Assembly (NCBI GenBank): GCA_045616665.1
Contig: JAZLHE010000016.1
Location: 1 to 64,000, forward strand
DNA from: RUG11690 sp045616665
GTDB lineage: Bacteria > Bacteroidota > Bacteroidia > Bacteroidales > WCHB1-69
Length of the DNA: 64,000 nt
Direction: 5' to 3'
The notes beneath the pieces were generated by a model. It did no database searches. It was not told the origin of the DNA and was given only the letters and a program-made list of their open reading frames with translations. Both the position numbers and the translations under genes were made by a program. This document shows positions 18,986 to 27,322 of the stretch, piece after piece; positions within the stretch are counted from its first letter, which is position 1; each line of letters begins with the position of its first letter.

Positions 18986-20094
18986 AACAAAATTTATTGA
19001 TATTATTAAGCATTATCATTCTGTTGAATGCCTGCGGTCATAAAAACGATGAACAGGACAACGCCAGCGTCATCGAATTGAACGAGAATTCTGTCACGGT
19101 GATGGGCACCCAACTGGAGCAATCCGTTCTCAACGGTATTCCCGACGTATTCAACAAGGCCTTCGACCAAGAATACCTGAAATCAGTCATCCGGGACAAC
19201 TCCATTGTCAACAGCAGCTTGGACGCCGACTTCGGAAAAGAATACTTTGAAAGCAATTTCCATATCGGAGACGAAATGGTGGAACTTGTGAACAACGGTG
19301 GGGATTTCAAATTCGTACAATACTATTACGACGAACAACGTCACAATCACCACATCGTTTTTCGAAGCTACAACGACTTTATACTCAATTTTTACGACTA
19401 TATTGTTGATACACTGAACAACAAATTGGTCATCAAGGACGGCTTCATATACAATACCGGCACTAATTTTTCAGACAATATCAGGGAAAACGTACTGCTG
19501 ATGGCACTCAACAAAACCAATCCCGAAGGCATACCCCTCAGCTTGAGCCATATCAAGGCAAATTTTGACGGACAGAAATACAAAGAAGCCATACGCCTCC
19601 TGCGCGAACACCAAACGGAATTGAAAGAGCTGTCGTGCTATTGGCAACTTTACATTGCCGCCCTTTACCAAACTTGTCCCAAGGAGAGCTTTCTCGACTC
19701 GTTGAACGCACTCAACGAAAAAAACATCGACCGACGGATGTTGCAGCTGCATCAACTCATTTTCAGCTTGAACGAGGGCAAAATAGAAATTGCACAAAAC
19801 ACCATCAACGAACTGATAGAGCAAACCGGTGACGACCCCATTTATCTGATGATGTTTGGAAAAGCCAATTTTTATGCCAAAAATTACAAAGACGCACTCA
19901 TCTGTTACGAAACTTCCGAACAATATCTTCCCCCACTTTGGGATTTATGGTACGGGAAATTAGAATGCCTTGATGCGCTCAACGACAAGGAAAATTTCGC
20001 AAAGTGCTTAAATTCAGCAATTAACAACTATAAAATGAGCGAAAAAGAACTAACTGAATTAACGAAGAAACACTTCCCGAAAATGGCAAAATAA
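18982..20094 (+). CDS. Lipoprotein with TPR-like C-terminus, function unknown
   Basis: The 370-residue product starts with a lipoprotein signal (MKQNLLILLSIIILLNACGHK; lipobox Cys at residue 18). The middle region is beta-rich (FKFVQYYYDEQRHNHHIVFRSY) and is followed by TPR-like helices (KYKEAIRLLREHQTELK; DPIYLMMFGKANFYAKNYKDALICYETSEQYLPPLWDLW). No catalytic motif or named family is recognised. It is translationally coupled to the M16 peptidase (4-nt overlap), suggesting co-expression. A rpsT promoter follows at once, so this is the end of the operon. Confidence 0.75.
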   Translation: MKQNLLILLSIIILLNACGHKNDEQDNASVIELNENSVTVMGTQLEQSVLNGIPDVFNKAFDQEYLKSVIRDNSIVNSSLDADFGKEYFESNFHIGDEMVELVNNGGDFKFVQYYYDEQRHNHHIVFRSYNDFILNFYDYIVDTLNNKLVIKDGFIYNTGTNFSDNIRENVLLMALNKTNPEGIPLSLSHIKANFDGQKYKEAIRLLREHQTELKELSCYWQLYIAALYQTCPKESFLDSLNALNEKNIDRRMLQLHQLIFSLNEGKIEIAQNTINELIEQTGDDPIYLMMFGKANFYAKNYKDALICYETSEQYLPPLWDLWYGKLECLDALNDKENFAKCLNSAINNYKMSEKELTELTKKHFPKMAK

Positions 20095-20108
20095 ATTTTT
20101 CAAAAATG

Positions 20109-20139
20109 TTTGTTTGAATAAATAATTTTTGTATTTTTG
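20109..20139 (+). promoter_or_regulatory. Promoter of rpsT
   Basis: TTTG (20109-20112) and TATTTTTG (20132-20139) match the Bacteroidota -33 and -7 elements with a 19-nt spacer. Transcription would start near 20146, leaving a leader of about 35 nt before rpsT. Confidence 0.75.
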
Positions 20140-20182
20140 CAACCCGATTTTGAAAGTATAAAAAAATAATAATTATAAAGAA

Positions 20183-20434
20183 ATGGCAAATCACAAGTCA
20201 GCATTAAAAAGAATCAGAGCTAACAACAGAAAAAGATTAGAAAACAGATATTACGCTAAAACTATGCGTAATTCTTTAAGAGACATAAGATTAGTTTCAG
20301 ACAAGGCCGAAGCCACAAAGAGACTCCCTTCCGTAGTTTCTTTGATTGACAAATTGGCAAAGAAAGGCATTATTCACAAGAATAAAGCTGCCAACTTGAA
20401 ATCAGGTTTAATGAAAAAGGTGAACCAATTATAA
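20183..20434 (+). CDS. rpsT: 30S ribosomal protein S20
   Basis: The 83-residue, lysine-rich protein has the S20 start MANHKSALKRIRANNRKR and the closing helix NKAANLKSGLMKKVNQL. S20 is a primary 16S rRNA-binding protein of the small subunit. It has its own promoter upstream and a strong hairpin terminator 32 bp after the stop, so it is a single-gene transcription unit, as is usual for rpsT. Confidence 0.98.
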   Translation: MANHKSALKRIRANNRKRLENRYYAKTMRNSLRDIRLVSDKAEATKRLPSVVSLIDKLAKKGIIHKNKAANLKSGLMKKVNQL

Positions 20435-20466
20435 GGGTTGATTGGTTTTTTCATATTTTTGTGTTG

Positions 20467-20502
20467 CGCTATATACAAGACACTTGTATATAGCGTTTTT
20501 TT
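20467..20502 (+). terminator. Rho-independent terminator of rpsT
   Basis: A perfect 13-bp stem (CGCTATATACAAG / CTTGTATATAGCG) with a 3-nt loop is followed by seven T. Confidence 0.95.
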
Positions 20503-20532
20503 ATGGGCAAACTTATCATAAACCAAGAAACG

Positions 20533-20866
20533 ATGAAAAGCCGTCGGGTTTCAAAAGCATCCCCAAGAACACGGAAAACCATTTTCGTCATCGGAGGAAT
20601 TGTCCTCACAATTTTATTGCTTAGTTCCTTGCTATTACCCGTTTTTGCCAAACACTATATCGAGAAGAAAATCGTTCATTTTTCCCTCCTCGGCAACTGC
20701 GACATCCACATCCAATCCCTATTTTTGTTCTTTCAACGCCATTCCACAGTCCCTGACACAGGCCATTTTATCTTCCGAAGACGGTTCGTTTTTTGTTCAT
20801 CACGGCTTTATCAAATCATCGATGCAACAAGCCCTATTGGCAGATATCAAGGCAGGAAAAATATAA
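20533..20866 (+). pseudogene. Remnant of a GT51 peptidoglycan transglycosylase
   Basis: Two out-of-frame pieces of one gene remain. The first (ATG at 20533) encodes a basic N-terminus and a membrane anchor (FVIGGIVLTILLLSSLLLPVFAKHYIEKKIV), breaking off after CDIHIQSL. The second, in the +1 frame and ending at 20866, encodes AIPQSLTQAILSSEDGSFF then VHHGFIKSSMQQALLADIKAGKI, which matches the start of a GT51 transglycosylase domain with its EDxxFxxHxG motif and catalytic Glu. The spacer domain between them and everything after AGKI, including the expected GGSTI motif, are missing. This looks like a gene that lost its middle and 3' end. It sits between the rpsT terminator and the 3' end of metH and has no terminator of its own. 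Confidence 0.72.
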
Positions 20867-20903
20867 GGTTCTGTCGCAAACCTACTTCTTACTATTTAAT
20901 CTC

Positions 20904-23273
20904 TTAACTTCTTAACGTCCCTACTTTTTTTTCCATCGCCTCAACAAATTCAAGGGCATCCTTGGTGTAGCCATCGGCGTGAATTTGCTCAGCCAAGGCA
21001 GGATTCAGCACGGCACCTCCCACAAAAATCGGACTTTGTACGCCATTTTGTTTCAGGTAGGCAATGGTTTCCTCCATCAACAGCACCGTCGTGGTCATCA
21101 AGGCACTCAAACCAATCACCATCGGATGATATTTATCATAAGCCTCCTTGATGACTTCTTTCGGAGTGTCTTTTCCCAAATCAACTACTTTATAGCCATA
21201 CGATTCAAAAATGACTTTCACAATATTTTTGCCGATATCGTGAACATCGCCCTTAACGGTAGCCAGCACCACCGTTCCCTTCTGGTTTCCGCTCTGGCTG
21301 AATTGAGACTTAATAACGTCAAACGCCTCCTTGCAGGCTTCCGAAGCAGAAATCAACTGCGGCAGAAAAATACGCTGTTTCTCGAAGTCGGCACCCACTT
21401 CATTCAAGGTGGGGATCAGAATTTGGTTAATCACAGACATCGGATCCTGCACTTTCAAGGCCTCGCGTGTCAATGCCACACTGTCTGCCTTCAGCCCACG
21501 CTTAACCGCATCGTGCAAGGTCATTTCCGATTTTGGATCAACAGTCGTTGACGTAGATGTCGCGGTCGTTGCGGGAACCGTTTCCATCGTAATTACATTT
21601 TCAATATAAGCCGTCAAATCTTCCTGTCTGCCTTTCAATGCGTTAAAGGCCAACACCGCGTTCAGCATCGCGGCATTGCAAGGATTGATAATCGGCATTG
21701 TCAGGCCGTTTTCCAGTGCCATCAACAAAAACGAGCTGTTAATCAGTTCACGGTTCGGCATACCGAAGCTGACATTGGACACACCCAAAGCCGTTTTCAG
21801 TCCCAACTTGTCCGTCACCATTCGCAAGGCGCGCAAGGTTTCCTTCACCAAGGGTTGCTGGGCGCTGCAGGTCAGCGTGAGGGTATCTATCATCAAACGA
21901 TGAGCCGCGATACCGTAGGCAGCTGCCCCGTTCAAAATTCTTTCGGCAATGGCAAAACGCTCTTCCGCCGTCTGTGGAATACCGTTATCATCCATCGTAA
22001 GACCTAAAACCACCGCACCATACTTCTTGGCAATGGGAAAAATGGCCGCCATATTCGCCTCGTTGCCGTTGACGGAATTAATCAACGGAACGCCGTTATA
22101 ATAACGACAGCCCGCCTCGATAGCCGCGGGATTGGACGAATCAATTTGCAAAGGCAACGCCGTGATTTCAGCCAAATGCGTCACCACCTTCTTCATATTG
22201 GCCACGTCATCGGTTTTCGGAACGCCCAAATTCACGTCCAGCAAATCGGCCTTCGCTTCTTCCTGCTTGATGGCTTCCTTGTAAATATAGTCAAAATCCT
22301 CGTTCAAGATGGCCTCTTTCAGTTTTTTCTTGCCCGTTGGATTAATACGCTCACCACAGATTCTAATTCCGTCGAAGGTCACGAGACGTGTGGCGGAAGT
22401 AATCGTCGTCTGCTTTTCCACCAGGCGTTGAGGCACCGGTTTTCCTTTATTGACAGCGATAGCACGGATAAAATCTGGATTTGTGCCGCAGCAGCCGCCC
22501 AGAACCGCCACACCGGCCTGCTGAAATTCGCTCATCACTTCGGCAAATTCCTCAGCAGACAAGGAATAGCAAGCTTTTCCGTTATGCAGACAAGGAATTC
22601 CGCGATTGGGCTGTACCAACACCGGCTTGTCGCTATACTGCAACAATTCGGCCACGATGGGTTTCAAGTCACGAGGTCCCAGGGAACAATTCACACCAAT
22701 GGCATCAGCTCCCATATTGGACATCAGTTCTGCCATAATGCGAGGAGATGTGCCCGTCAGCGTATGACCCGACTGGTCGAAGGTCATCGTAGTGAAAACC
22801 GGTTTGTCGCAATTTTCCTTCACCGCCAACAAGGCGCACTTCAATTCATACAAATCGGTAAAAGTCTCGAGGATAAAGCCATCCACCTGGTCACGGGCAA
22901 TCAAAACCATCTCCTTGAAGGCCTTGTAAGCGTCGTCGAAACTCAATTCGCCCATAGGATAGAGCATTTTTCCAAGCGGACCGATATCACACATCACGTG
23001 CTGCGTGGTGCGATAGCGCTTCGCCAAAGCGATGGCACTGTCAATTACGGACTTCAAATCCTCATTGGGCATTTTGATTCGATTGGCACCAAAAGTGTTG
23101 GTTGTGATAAAGTCGCAACCCGCCTCGATATAGCTTTTATGAATATCGGCAATTTGATCGGGTTCCGTAATATTCAGCATTTCGGGCATTTTTGACATAA
23201 TGCCCCGTTTTTCCAACTCGGTGCCGAAAGCACCGTCAAAAATCATTACTTCCTCACCTAATTTCTGTATCAT
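20904..23273 (-). CDS. metH: Cobalamin-dependent methionine synthase lacking the reactivation domain
   Basis: The 789-residue enzyme transfers a methyl group from methyl-tetrahydrofolate to homocysteine through cobalamin. Domains in order: homocysteine/zinc barrel (about 1-290; first zinc Cys in GVNCSLGP, then GGCCGTNP), pterin-binding barrel (about 300-560; RINPTGKKKLKEA, LLDVNLG), B12-binding cap (about 590-670) and the Rossmann B12 domain with DVHDIGKN (the DxHxxG cobalamin motif). It stops after the B12 domain; the C-terminal AdoMet/reactivation domain of E. coli MetH is absent and is encoded separately by the next gene upstream. It is the last gene of the metF operon. Confidence 0.96.
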   Translation of the reverse strand: MIQKLGEEVMIFDGAFGTELEKRGIMSKMPEMLNITEPDQIADIHKSYIEAGCDFITTNTFGANRIKMPNEDLKSVIDSAIALAKRYRTTQHVMCDIGPLGKMLYPMGELSFDDAYKAFKEMVLIARDQVDGFILETFTDLYELKCALLAVKENCDKPVFTTMTFDQSGHTLTGTSPRIMAELMSNMGADAIGVNCSLGPRDLKPIVAELLQYSDKPVLVQPNRGIPCLHNGKACYSLSAEEFAEVMSEFQQAGVAVLGGCCGTNPDFIRAIAVNKGKPVPQRLVEKQTTITSATRLVTFDGIRICGERINPTGKKKLKEAILNEDFDYIYKEAIKQEEAKADLLDVNLGVPKTDDVANMKKVVTHLAEITALPLQIDSSNPAAIEAGCRYYNGVPLINSVNGNEANMAAIFPIAKKYGAVVLGLTMDDNGIPQTAEERFAIAERILNGAAAYGIAAHRLMIDTLTLTCSAQQPLVKETLRALRMVTDKLGLKTALGVSNVSFGMPNRELINSSFLLMALENGLTMPIINPCNAAMLNAVLAFNALKGRQEDLTAYIENVITMETVPATTATSTSTTVDPKSEMTLHDAVKRGLKADSVALTREALKVQDPMSVINQILIPTLNEVGADFEKQRIFLPQLISASEACKEAFDVIKSQFSQSGNQKGTVVLATVKGDVHDIGKNIVKVIFESYGYKVVDLGKDTPKEVIKEAYDKYHPMVIGLSALMTTTVLLMEETIAYLKQNGVQSPIFVGGAVLNPALAEQIHADGYTKDALEFVEAMEKKVGTLRS

Positions 23274-23333
23274 TGTTTTATGTTTTTTTATTTCAATTTT
23301 TTCATTTTCGTGTCTGACTTTGCAAGCAGCAAT

Positions 23334-23939
23334 TCACCTCTTCAAGTAGCAAGTGACGCCGCGTTTGCGGTAAGCACACGAAGCGGCCGCCACACAACCG
23401 TCACAAGTTTTTCGCACCGTACTACCGATTTTCACGATACCCACCATCGACTTCAAGGGCAACATCAGTCCCGAATCCAGGAAAGTAATACCGATGCGTT
23501 CCGCGTGAATCAGTTCCGCAATTTTCCGGTTATCGCTGATAGCCGTACCACCATAACCCGGACAGAAGCGAAAACCCAGCGACGGAAAATCCAGTGTCCG
23601 TTCAAACTCATCGGCCAGACGTTCCAAATACACGTTAGCCACAGCATCAAAGACTACCGCCGAAGCCATATTTTCCAGTTGCAGCCGTTTCAGGCGCCGA
23701 TCTACCGCAACGCCTAAAGTTGTGGCGCATAGCAAATATTCCGTTGCTCCGGAAAGATAATTCCGATACGCAGCATTTTCAGCCATAAAATCCTGTATTT
23801 CTGCAAAATGACCATAAACATATTTGAAGTCAGACAAAACCTTAATTTCTTCCAAAGCTTTATCTACCAACAAATTAGTATATTCATCAAGTTTTATTTC
23901 GGACTGACATCCCAAAAATTTCAGGACTTCTTCTTTCAT
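23334..23939 (-). CDS. Free-standing methionine synthase reactivation domain protein
   Basis: The 201-residue protein resembles the MetH activation domain: FCPGYGGTAISDNRKIAELI matches the RxxPGY-type AdoMet-binding region of that domain, preceded by ASAVVFDAVANVYLERLADEFE. It ends with a cysteine-rich tail (CDGCVAAASCAYRKRGVTC), which the E. coli domain lacks. The family expectation is reductive remethylation of inactive cob(II)alamin on MetH with AdoMet. Its gene overlaps metF by 1 nt (TGATG) and is 60 nt upstream of metH, which lacks this domain. The same split is known in Thermotoga maritima (TM0268/TM0269). Confidence 0.88.
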   Translation of the reverse strand: MKEEVLKFLGCQSEIKLDEYTNLLVDKALEEIKVLSDFKYVYGHFAEIQDFMAENAAYRNYLSGATEYLLCATTLGVAVDRRLKRLQLENMASAVVFDAVANVYLERLADEFERTLDFPSLGFRFCPGYGGTAISDNRKIAELIHAERIGITFLDSGLMLPLKSMVGIVKIGSTVRKTCDGCVAAASCAYRKRGVTCYLKR

Positions 23940-24817
23940 CAGTGCAACTCTTTTTCAATGACGTTGGAAATACGTTGATAAATATCGCTGGCCACGGAAG
24001 CGCTATTCATCGTGTAAATATGGATTCCGTCGGCATCGTTTGCCAGCAATTCCAGAATTTGATTAACGCTATAGGCGATACCGATTTCATACATTGCCTT
24101 CTTGTCATTTCTAAAGCGATCGAAAAGCACACGTAACTCAAAGGGGATGGAAGCACCCGCCATATTCATAATCTTATTGAACATCGTCGCGCTCGTCAGG
24201 GGCATAATACCCGGGATAATCGGAATTGTAATACCCATCTTCTTTGCCACACGCACCAATCTATAATAATAATTATTGTCATAGAAAAGCTGCGTGATGA
24301 AAAACGACGCGCCGCTATCCTGCTTAATCTTCAGGTTGACGAGATCGTCATAAAGACTTTCACACTCGATATGGCCCTCGGGATAGCACGCGCCGCCGAG
24401 GCAGAAATCGTGTTTTTTCCTGAGATAATCCATCAATTCTGAAGCGTGTTTGAAACACTTCAGGTAATCGCCGGCAAAATCCTGCGGTTTGTCACCGCGC
24501 AGGACCAGCACGTTTTCCAGGTTCTCTTTTTCCAAGGAAGCGGCCAAGGCATCCACGTCTTGTTGGGCCAATGCACCGCAAGTCAAATGCACCAATGGTT
24601 CGGCCGTGGTGTTATGCTTCACATAACTTGCCAGATCGATGGTGTTTTGACTGTAATCTCCCGAAGACTTAAAAGTCACACTGATAAAGTCAGGATTGAA
24701 TCGCTGCAGTTGATCAATCGTGCCAAAAATATCATTGATAGTACTATTGTTAGGATTCGGGGGAAAGACCTCAAAAGAGAAAGTTTTTTTCTTTTTTAAG
24801 ATGTCGCTAATTCGCAT
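23939..24817 (-). CDS. metF: 5,10-methylenetetrahydrofolate reductase
   Basis: MetF reduces methylene-tetrahydrofolate to methyl-tetrahydrofolate, the methyl donor for MetH. The 292-residue flavoprotein TIM barrel shows the N-terminal FSFEVFPPNPN with the catalytic Glu, DFISVTFKSSGDYSQNTIDLA, the FAD region VLRGDKPQD, and FITQLFYDNNYYYRLV, IPIIPGIMPLTS. Length matches E. coli MetF. It is the first gene of the metF / reactivation protein / metH operon, giving methyl donor synthesis, methyl transfer and repair of the cofactor in one transcript. Confidence 0.97.
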   Translation of the reverse strand: MRISDILKKKKTFSFEVFPPNPNNSTINDIFGTIDQLQRFNPDFISVTFKSSGDYSQNTIDLASYVKHNTTAEPLVHLTCGALAQQDVDALAASLEKENLENVLVLRGDKPQDFAGDYLKCFKHASELMDYLRKKHDFCLGGACYPEGHIECESLYDDLVNLKIKQDSGASFFITQLFYDNNYYYRLVRVAKKMGITIPIIPGIMPLTSATMFNKIMNMAGASIPFELRVLFDRFRNDKKAMYEIGIAYSVNQILELLANDADGIHIYTMNSASVASDIYQRISNVIEKELH

Positions 24818-24850
24818 AATTTATAGTTTTATCCAATGATGTATATTTTG

Positions 24851-24881
24851 CAAAAGTACGAAATATTTTTGATTTTGGCAA
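24851..24881 (-). promoter_or_regulatory. Promoter of the metF operon
   Basis: On the minus strand TTG (24881-24879) and TACTTTTG (24858-24851) match the -33/-7 elements with a 20-nt spacer. The leader to the metF ATG is about 27 nt, too short for a cobalamin or SAM riboswitch. Confidence 0.6.
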
Positions 24882-24958
24882 TGCGAATATTGCTAATTTC
24901 TAATTTTATCCACTGATCACAGTTCACTCAAAGTTCAACAATATTCAAAAAAAATCCG

Positions 24959-24966
24959 TATCTTTG
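24959..24966 (+). promoter_or_regulatory. -7 element before the dsrC-like gene
   Basis: TATCTTTG matches TAnnTTTG; the ATG follows 19 nt downstream. A convincing -33 TTG was not seen at the expected distance. Confidence 0.55.
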
Positions 24967-24985
24967 CATTTTAATTCAAAATATT

Positions 24986-25303
24986 ATGGCAGAACTTGAA
25001 ATTGGAAATCAAAAAATTGAATTGGACGGTGACGGCTTTATGGTTGACCCTTCCCTGTGGAACGATGAAATTGCCGCGGCCATTGCCAAGATTGACGGCA
25101 TTGAAGTGATGACCGAAAATCACTGGAAGGTTGTGCGCATCATTCGCAGCAACTTTGAAGAAAAAGGGCTGGCGCCGATGGTTCGCACCATCTGTAAGGA
25201 AAGTGGATTGAAGTTAAAAGACATATACGAACTCTTCACCTTAGGACCCGCGAGAGGAGCTTGTCGCGTGGCCGGTCTTCCCAAACCCGACGGTTGCGTT
25301 TAA
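24986..25303 (+). CDS. DsrC/TusE-family sulfur carrier protein with both redox cysteines
   Basis: This 105-residue protein has the DsrC pattern: GNQKIELDGDGFMVDPSLWNDE, then ENHWKVVRIIRSNF, LFTLGPARGACRVAGLPKPDGCV. Both conserved cysteines of the flexible C-terminal arm are present, Cys93 and the penultimate Cys104, 11 residues apart as in dissimilatory DsrC. TusE, which acts only in tRNA thiolation, keeps just the last one. In sulfate reducers and sulfur oxidisers DsrC carries a trisulfide that is reduced by membrane complexes such as DsrMKJOP. No dsrAB is in the window. The next gene, 17 nt downstream, is a NarI/DsrM-like membrane protein, so a redox partner is plausible. Confidence 0.9.
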   Translation: MAELEIGNQKIELDGDGFMVDPSLWNDEIAAAIAKIDGIEVMTENHWKVVRIIRSNFEEKGLAPMVRTICKESGLKLKDIYELFTLGPARGACRVAGLPKPDGCV

Positions 25304-25320
25304 CATAAACTTTTTGCCTT

Positions 25321-25968
25321 ATGTCAACAACTCAAATCATAGCCCTGGTGGCTTTAGCTTTGTGCTTTGTCGCCTTATTGGTACATTTTGTCCGGATCAT
25401 CCACTTGGGAAAGCCGAAGGACTTTTCCGAGAAGAGTGGCAATGTGGCCCAAGGTGTGGTATATGCCAACACAGTAGCAATGATGCCTCAGAACAAGGAA
25501 TCCGCCTATCTGCACATTCCTTCCTACGCGTTGGGAATGCTGTTTCACATCGGCACTTTTTCCTGTTTTCTGCTCTTCATTCTTTCCTTTTTCAAATTTT
25601 TCAACCAATGGCTCAGCAATGACGCATTCATCCACTACCTTATTCCCATTTTCCTTGCCGTTACCGCCACGGCCGGCATCTGCTTGTTTTTCAAGCGTAT
25701 TGTCAACAAGGATTTGCGCGTCCTAACCAACCCCGACGACTATCTGTCCAACGCGTTTACCACCTTGTTCCAAATCGCCACGGTACTTTACCTGCTTATG
25801 CCGCTTCAAGTATGCGTGACCAACACATATTACATTGTATGCGCGGTGCTTTTCCTGTATATGCCCGTCGGCAAACTCAAACACCTACTCTACTACTTTT
25901 CCGCCCGTTATCACCTGGGATTTTTCTACGGATGGCGTAATGTATGGCCACAAAAGAAAGAAAAATAA
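25321..25968 (+). CDS. NarI/DsrM-like membrane protein, candidate b-type cytochrome
   Basis: The 215-residue protein has five hydrophobic segments (about residues 5-26, 70-92, 102-124, 148-166, 172-195), the topology of NarI, DsrM and HdrE subunits. Histidines lie at helix ends where heme ligands would be expected: VHFVRIIH in helix 1, LHIPSYALGMLFH at helix 2, KLKHLLYYFSARYH at helix 5. No Fe-S motif is present. Its position right after a two-cysteine DsrC-like gene suggests electron transfer between menaquinone and DsrC, but the usual catalytic partner (DsrK/HdrD-like) is not here. The function is inference. The stop overlaps the queA start by 1 nt (TAATG). Confidence 0.7.
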   Translation: MSTTQIIALVALALCFVALLVHFVRIIHLGKPKDFSEKSGNVAQGVVYANTVAMMPQNKESAYLHIPSYALGMLFHIGTFSCFLLFILSFFKFFNQWLSNDAFIHYLIPIFLAVTATAGICLFFKRIVNKDLRVLTNPDDYLSNAFTTLFQIATVLYLLMPLQVCVTNTYYIVCAVLFLYMPVGKLKHLLYYFSARYHLGFFYGWRNVWPQKKEK

Positions 25969-27179
25969 TGATTCCTGAAAAACAAATTAGCATAGCAGAT
26001 TTCGACTATCCTCTTACCGAGGAAAAAATTGCCTTTTTCCCCGTTGCCCAAAGAGACCATTCAAAGTTGTTAGTCCACCAGAACGGACAAATTCACGACG
26101 CCTGCTTTGCCGATTTACCACAATATCTCACTTCTGACTATCGTCTCATCTTCAATGACTCCAAAGTCATTCACGCCCGATTATTGGTACATAATGCCAA
26201 TGGAGCGGCCATTGAGATTTTCTGTCTAGAACCATTAAAGCCCACCAACGAGATTGCCAACGCCTTTGCGCAGACGGGACCAGTCGTATGGAAATGTCTG
26301 GTTGGCAATGCCAAGCGGTGGAAGCAGGCCTTGACCTTTCCCGTCGTTTTCAGCGACAAGACCATCACGGTCACGGCAGAGAAAGGCGAAAACAAAGACG
26401 GTGCCTTCGAAGTTTGCTTTTTCTGGGACGACGACCGCGTGAGCTTATCCGAATGGATTGAGCAATACGGAAAAATGCCTTTGCCGCCCTACATCAAGCG
26501 GGCAGCCGAAAAGGACGACGAACAACGCTACCAAACCGTTTATGCCAAGAACGACGGTTCCGTGGCCGCCCCGACCGCCGGACTGCATTTTTCCGAAGCG
26601 GTTATTAAAGCCTTGAACGACAAGGGCATCCGCACCGATTATGTGACCTTGCACGTGGGAGCCGGCACCTTCAAGCCCGTGTCCTGCGACCTGATTGGCG
26701 ACCACTATATGCACAAAGAACAAATCGTCATTCAGAAATCCTTTATTGACAGTTTATTTCACAACAACAAAAAAATCATTGCCGTAGGCACCACAGTAGC
26801 CCGCACCTTAGAATCGCTGTTCATCATTGGAGCCAAACTCAAGTTACAGCGACCTCACCCCTTTGAAGTGGAACAATGGGAAGTCTATGAAGACCGTGAA
26901 TTGGCGCAAGTTGACGCCACCGATGCCATTGGAAGCATCAAGGAATATATGGAAGGAAAAAAACATGACACCCTGTATGCAGCCACGCAACTGATGATTG
27001 TTCCCACCTATCAGCGCAAGATCACGCGAGCCATCATCACCAATTTCCATCAGCCCAAGAGCACCTTACTGCTGCTGATTTCTTCATTTTTAGGTGATGA
27101 ATGGAAAGAAGTCTATCGGCACGCCCTTGCCAATGGCTATCGTTTTTTAAGTTTCGGTGATTCGAACCTATATTTGTAA
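25968..27179 (+). CDS. queA: S-adenosylmethionine:tRNA ribosyltransferase-isomerase QueA
   Basis: QueA moves the ribosyl part of AdoMet to 7-aminomethyl-deazaguanine in tRNA, giving epoxyqueuosine. The 403-residue protein starts at 25968 (overlapping the previous stop by 1 nt); an in-frame ATG at 25944 adds eight residues not typical of the family. Seen are DFDYPLTEEKIAFFP, RDHSKLLV, IFNDSKVIHARL, GKMPLPPYIKR, RYQTVYAKNDGSVAAPTAGLHF and NFHQPKSTLLLLISSFLG. QueH, the next enzyme of the pathway, is at 14894. A slightly longer insertion after NSKVI (EIFCLEPLKPTNEI) is typical of Bacteroidota QueA. Confidence 0.97.
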   Translation: MIPEKQISIADFDYPLTEEKIAFFPVAQRDHSKLLVHQNGQIHDACFADLPQYLTSDYRLIFNDSKVIHARLLVHNANGAAIEIFCLEPLKPTNEIANAFAQTGPVVWKCLVGNAKRWKQALTFPVVFSDKTITVTAEKGENKDGAFEVCFFWDDDRVSLSEWIEQYGKMPLPPYIKRAAEKDDEQRYQTVYAKNDGSVAAPTAGLHFSEAVIKALNDKGIRTDYVTLHVGAGTFKPVSCDLIGDHYMHKEQIVIQKSFIDSLFHNNKKIIAVGTTVARTLESLFIIGAKLKLQRPHPFEVEQWEVYEDRELAQVDATDAIGSIKEYMEGKKHDTLYAATQLMIVPTYQRKITRAIITNFHQPKSTLLLLISSFLGDEWKEVYRHALANGYRFLSFGDSNLYL

Positions 27180-27322
27180 CTTTTTACTTTGCCGCAAGGA
27201 GATTATTGTTATGACGATTGGCGGAGATGACATGTCCGGATTCTCATTTTACTTTTCAGGAATCGTTGAAAACCAATTCTGAAGAAATGGGAAGGTGACT
27301 GTAATAGCAGTCATGACAAAGT

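Noticed and set aside
22146..23195. 349-codon open frame opposite metH
   Set aside because: It lies fully antisense to a well-conserved metH and shows no domain; long antisense frames also occur opposite glyS (16174-17277), the helicase gene (28802-29881), fabF (34897-35979) and ppdK (47362-48279). All follow from the codon bias of the real genes.
24818..24985. Cobalamin or SAM riboswitch before metF
   Set aside because: The gap is 168 bp, shared with a divergent promoter; the metF leader is only about 27 nt and no conserved box was seen.
27211..27282. 23-codon ORF (ATG at 27211) with an AAGGAG-like sequence upstream
   Set aside because: Too short, no recognisable product, and Shine-Dalgarno sequences carry little weight in Bacteroidota. 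It may be a chance ORF in the gap between queA and the helicase gene.
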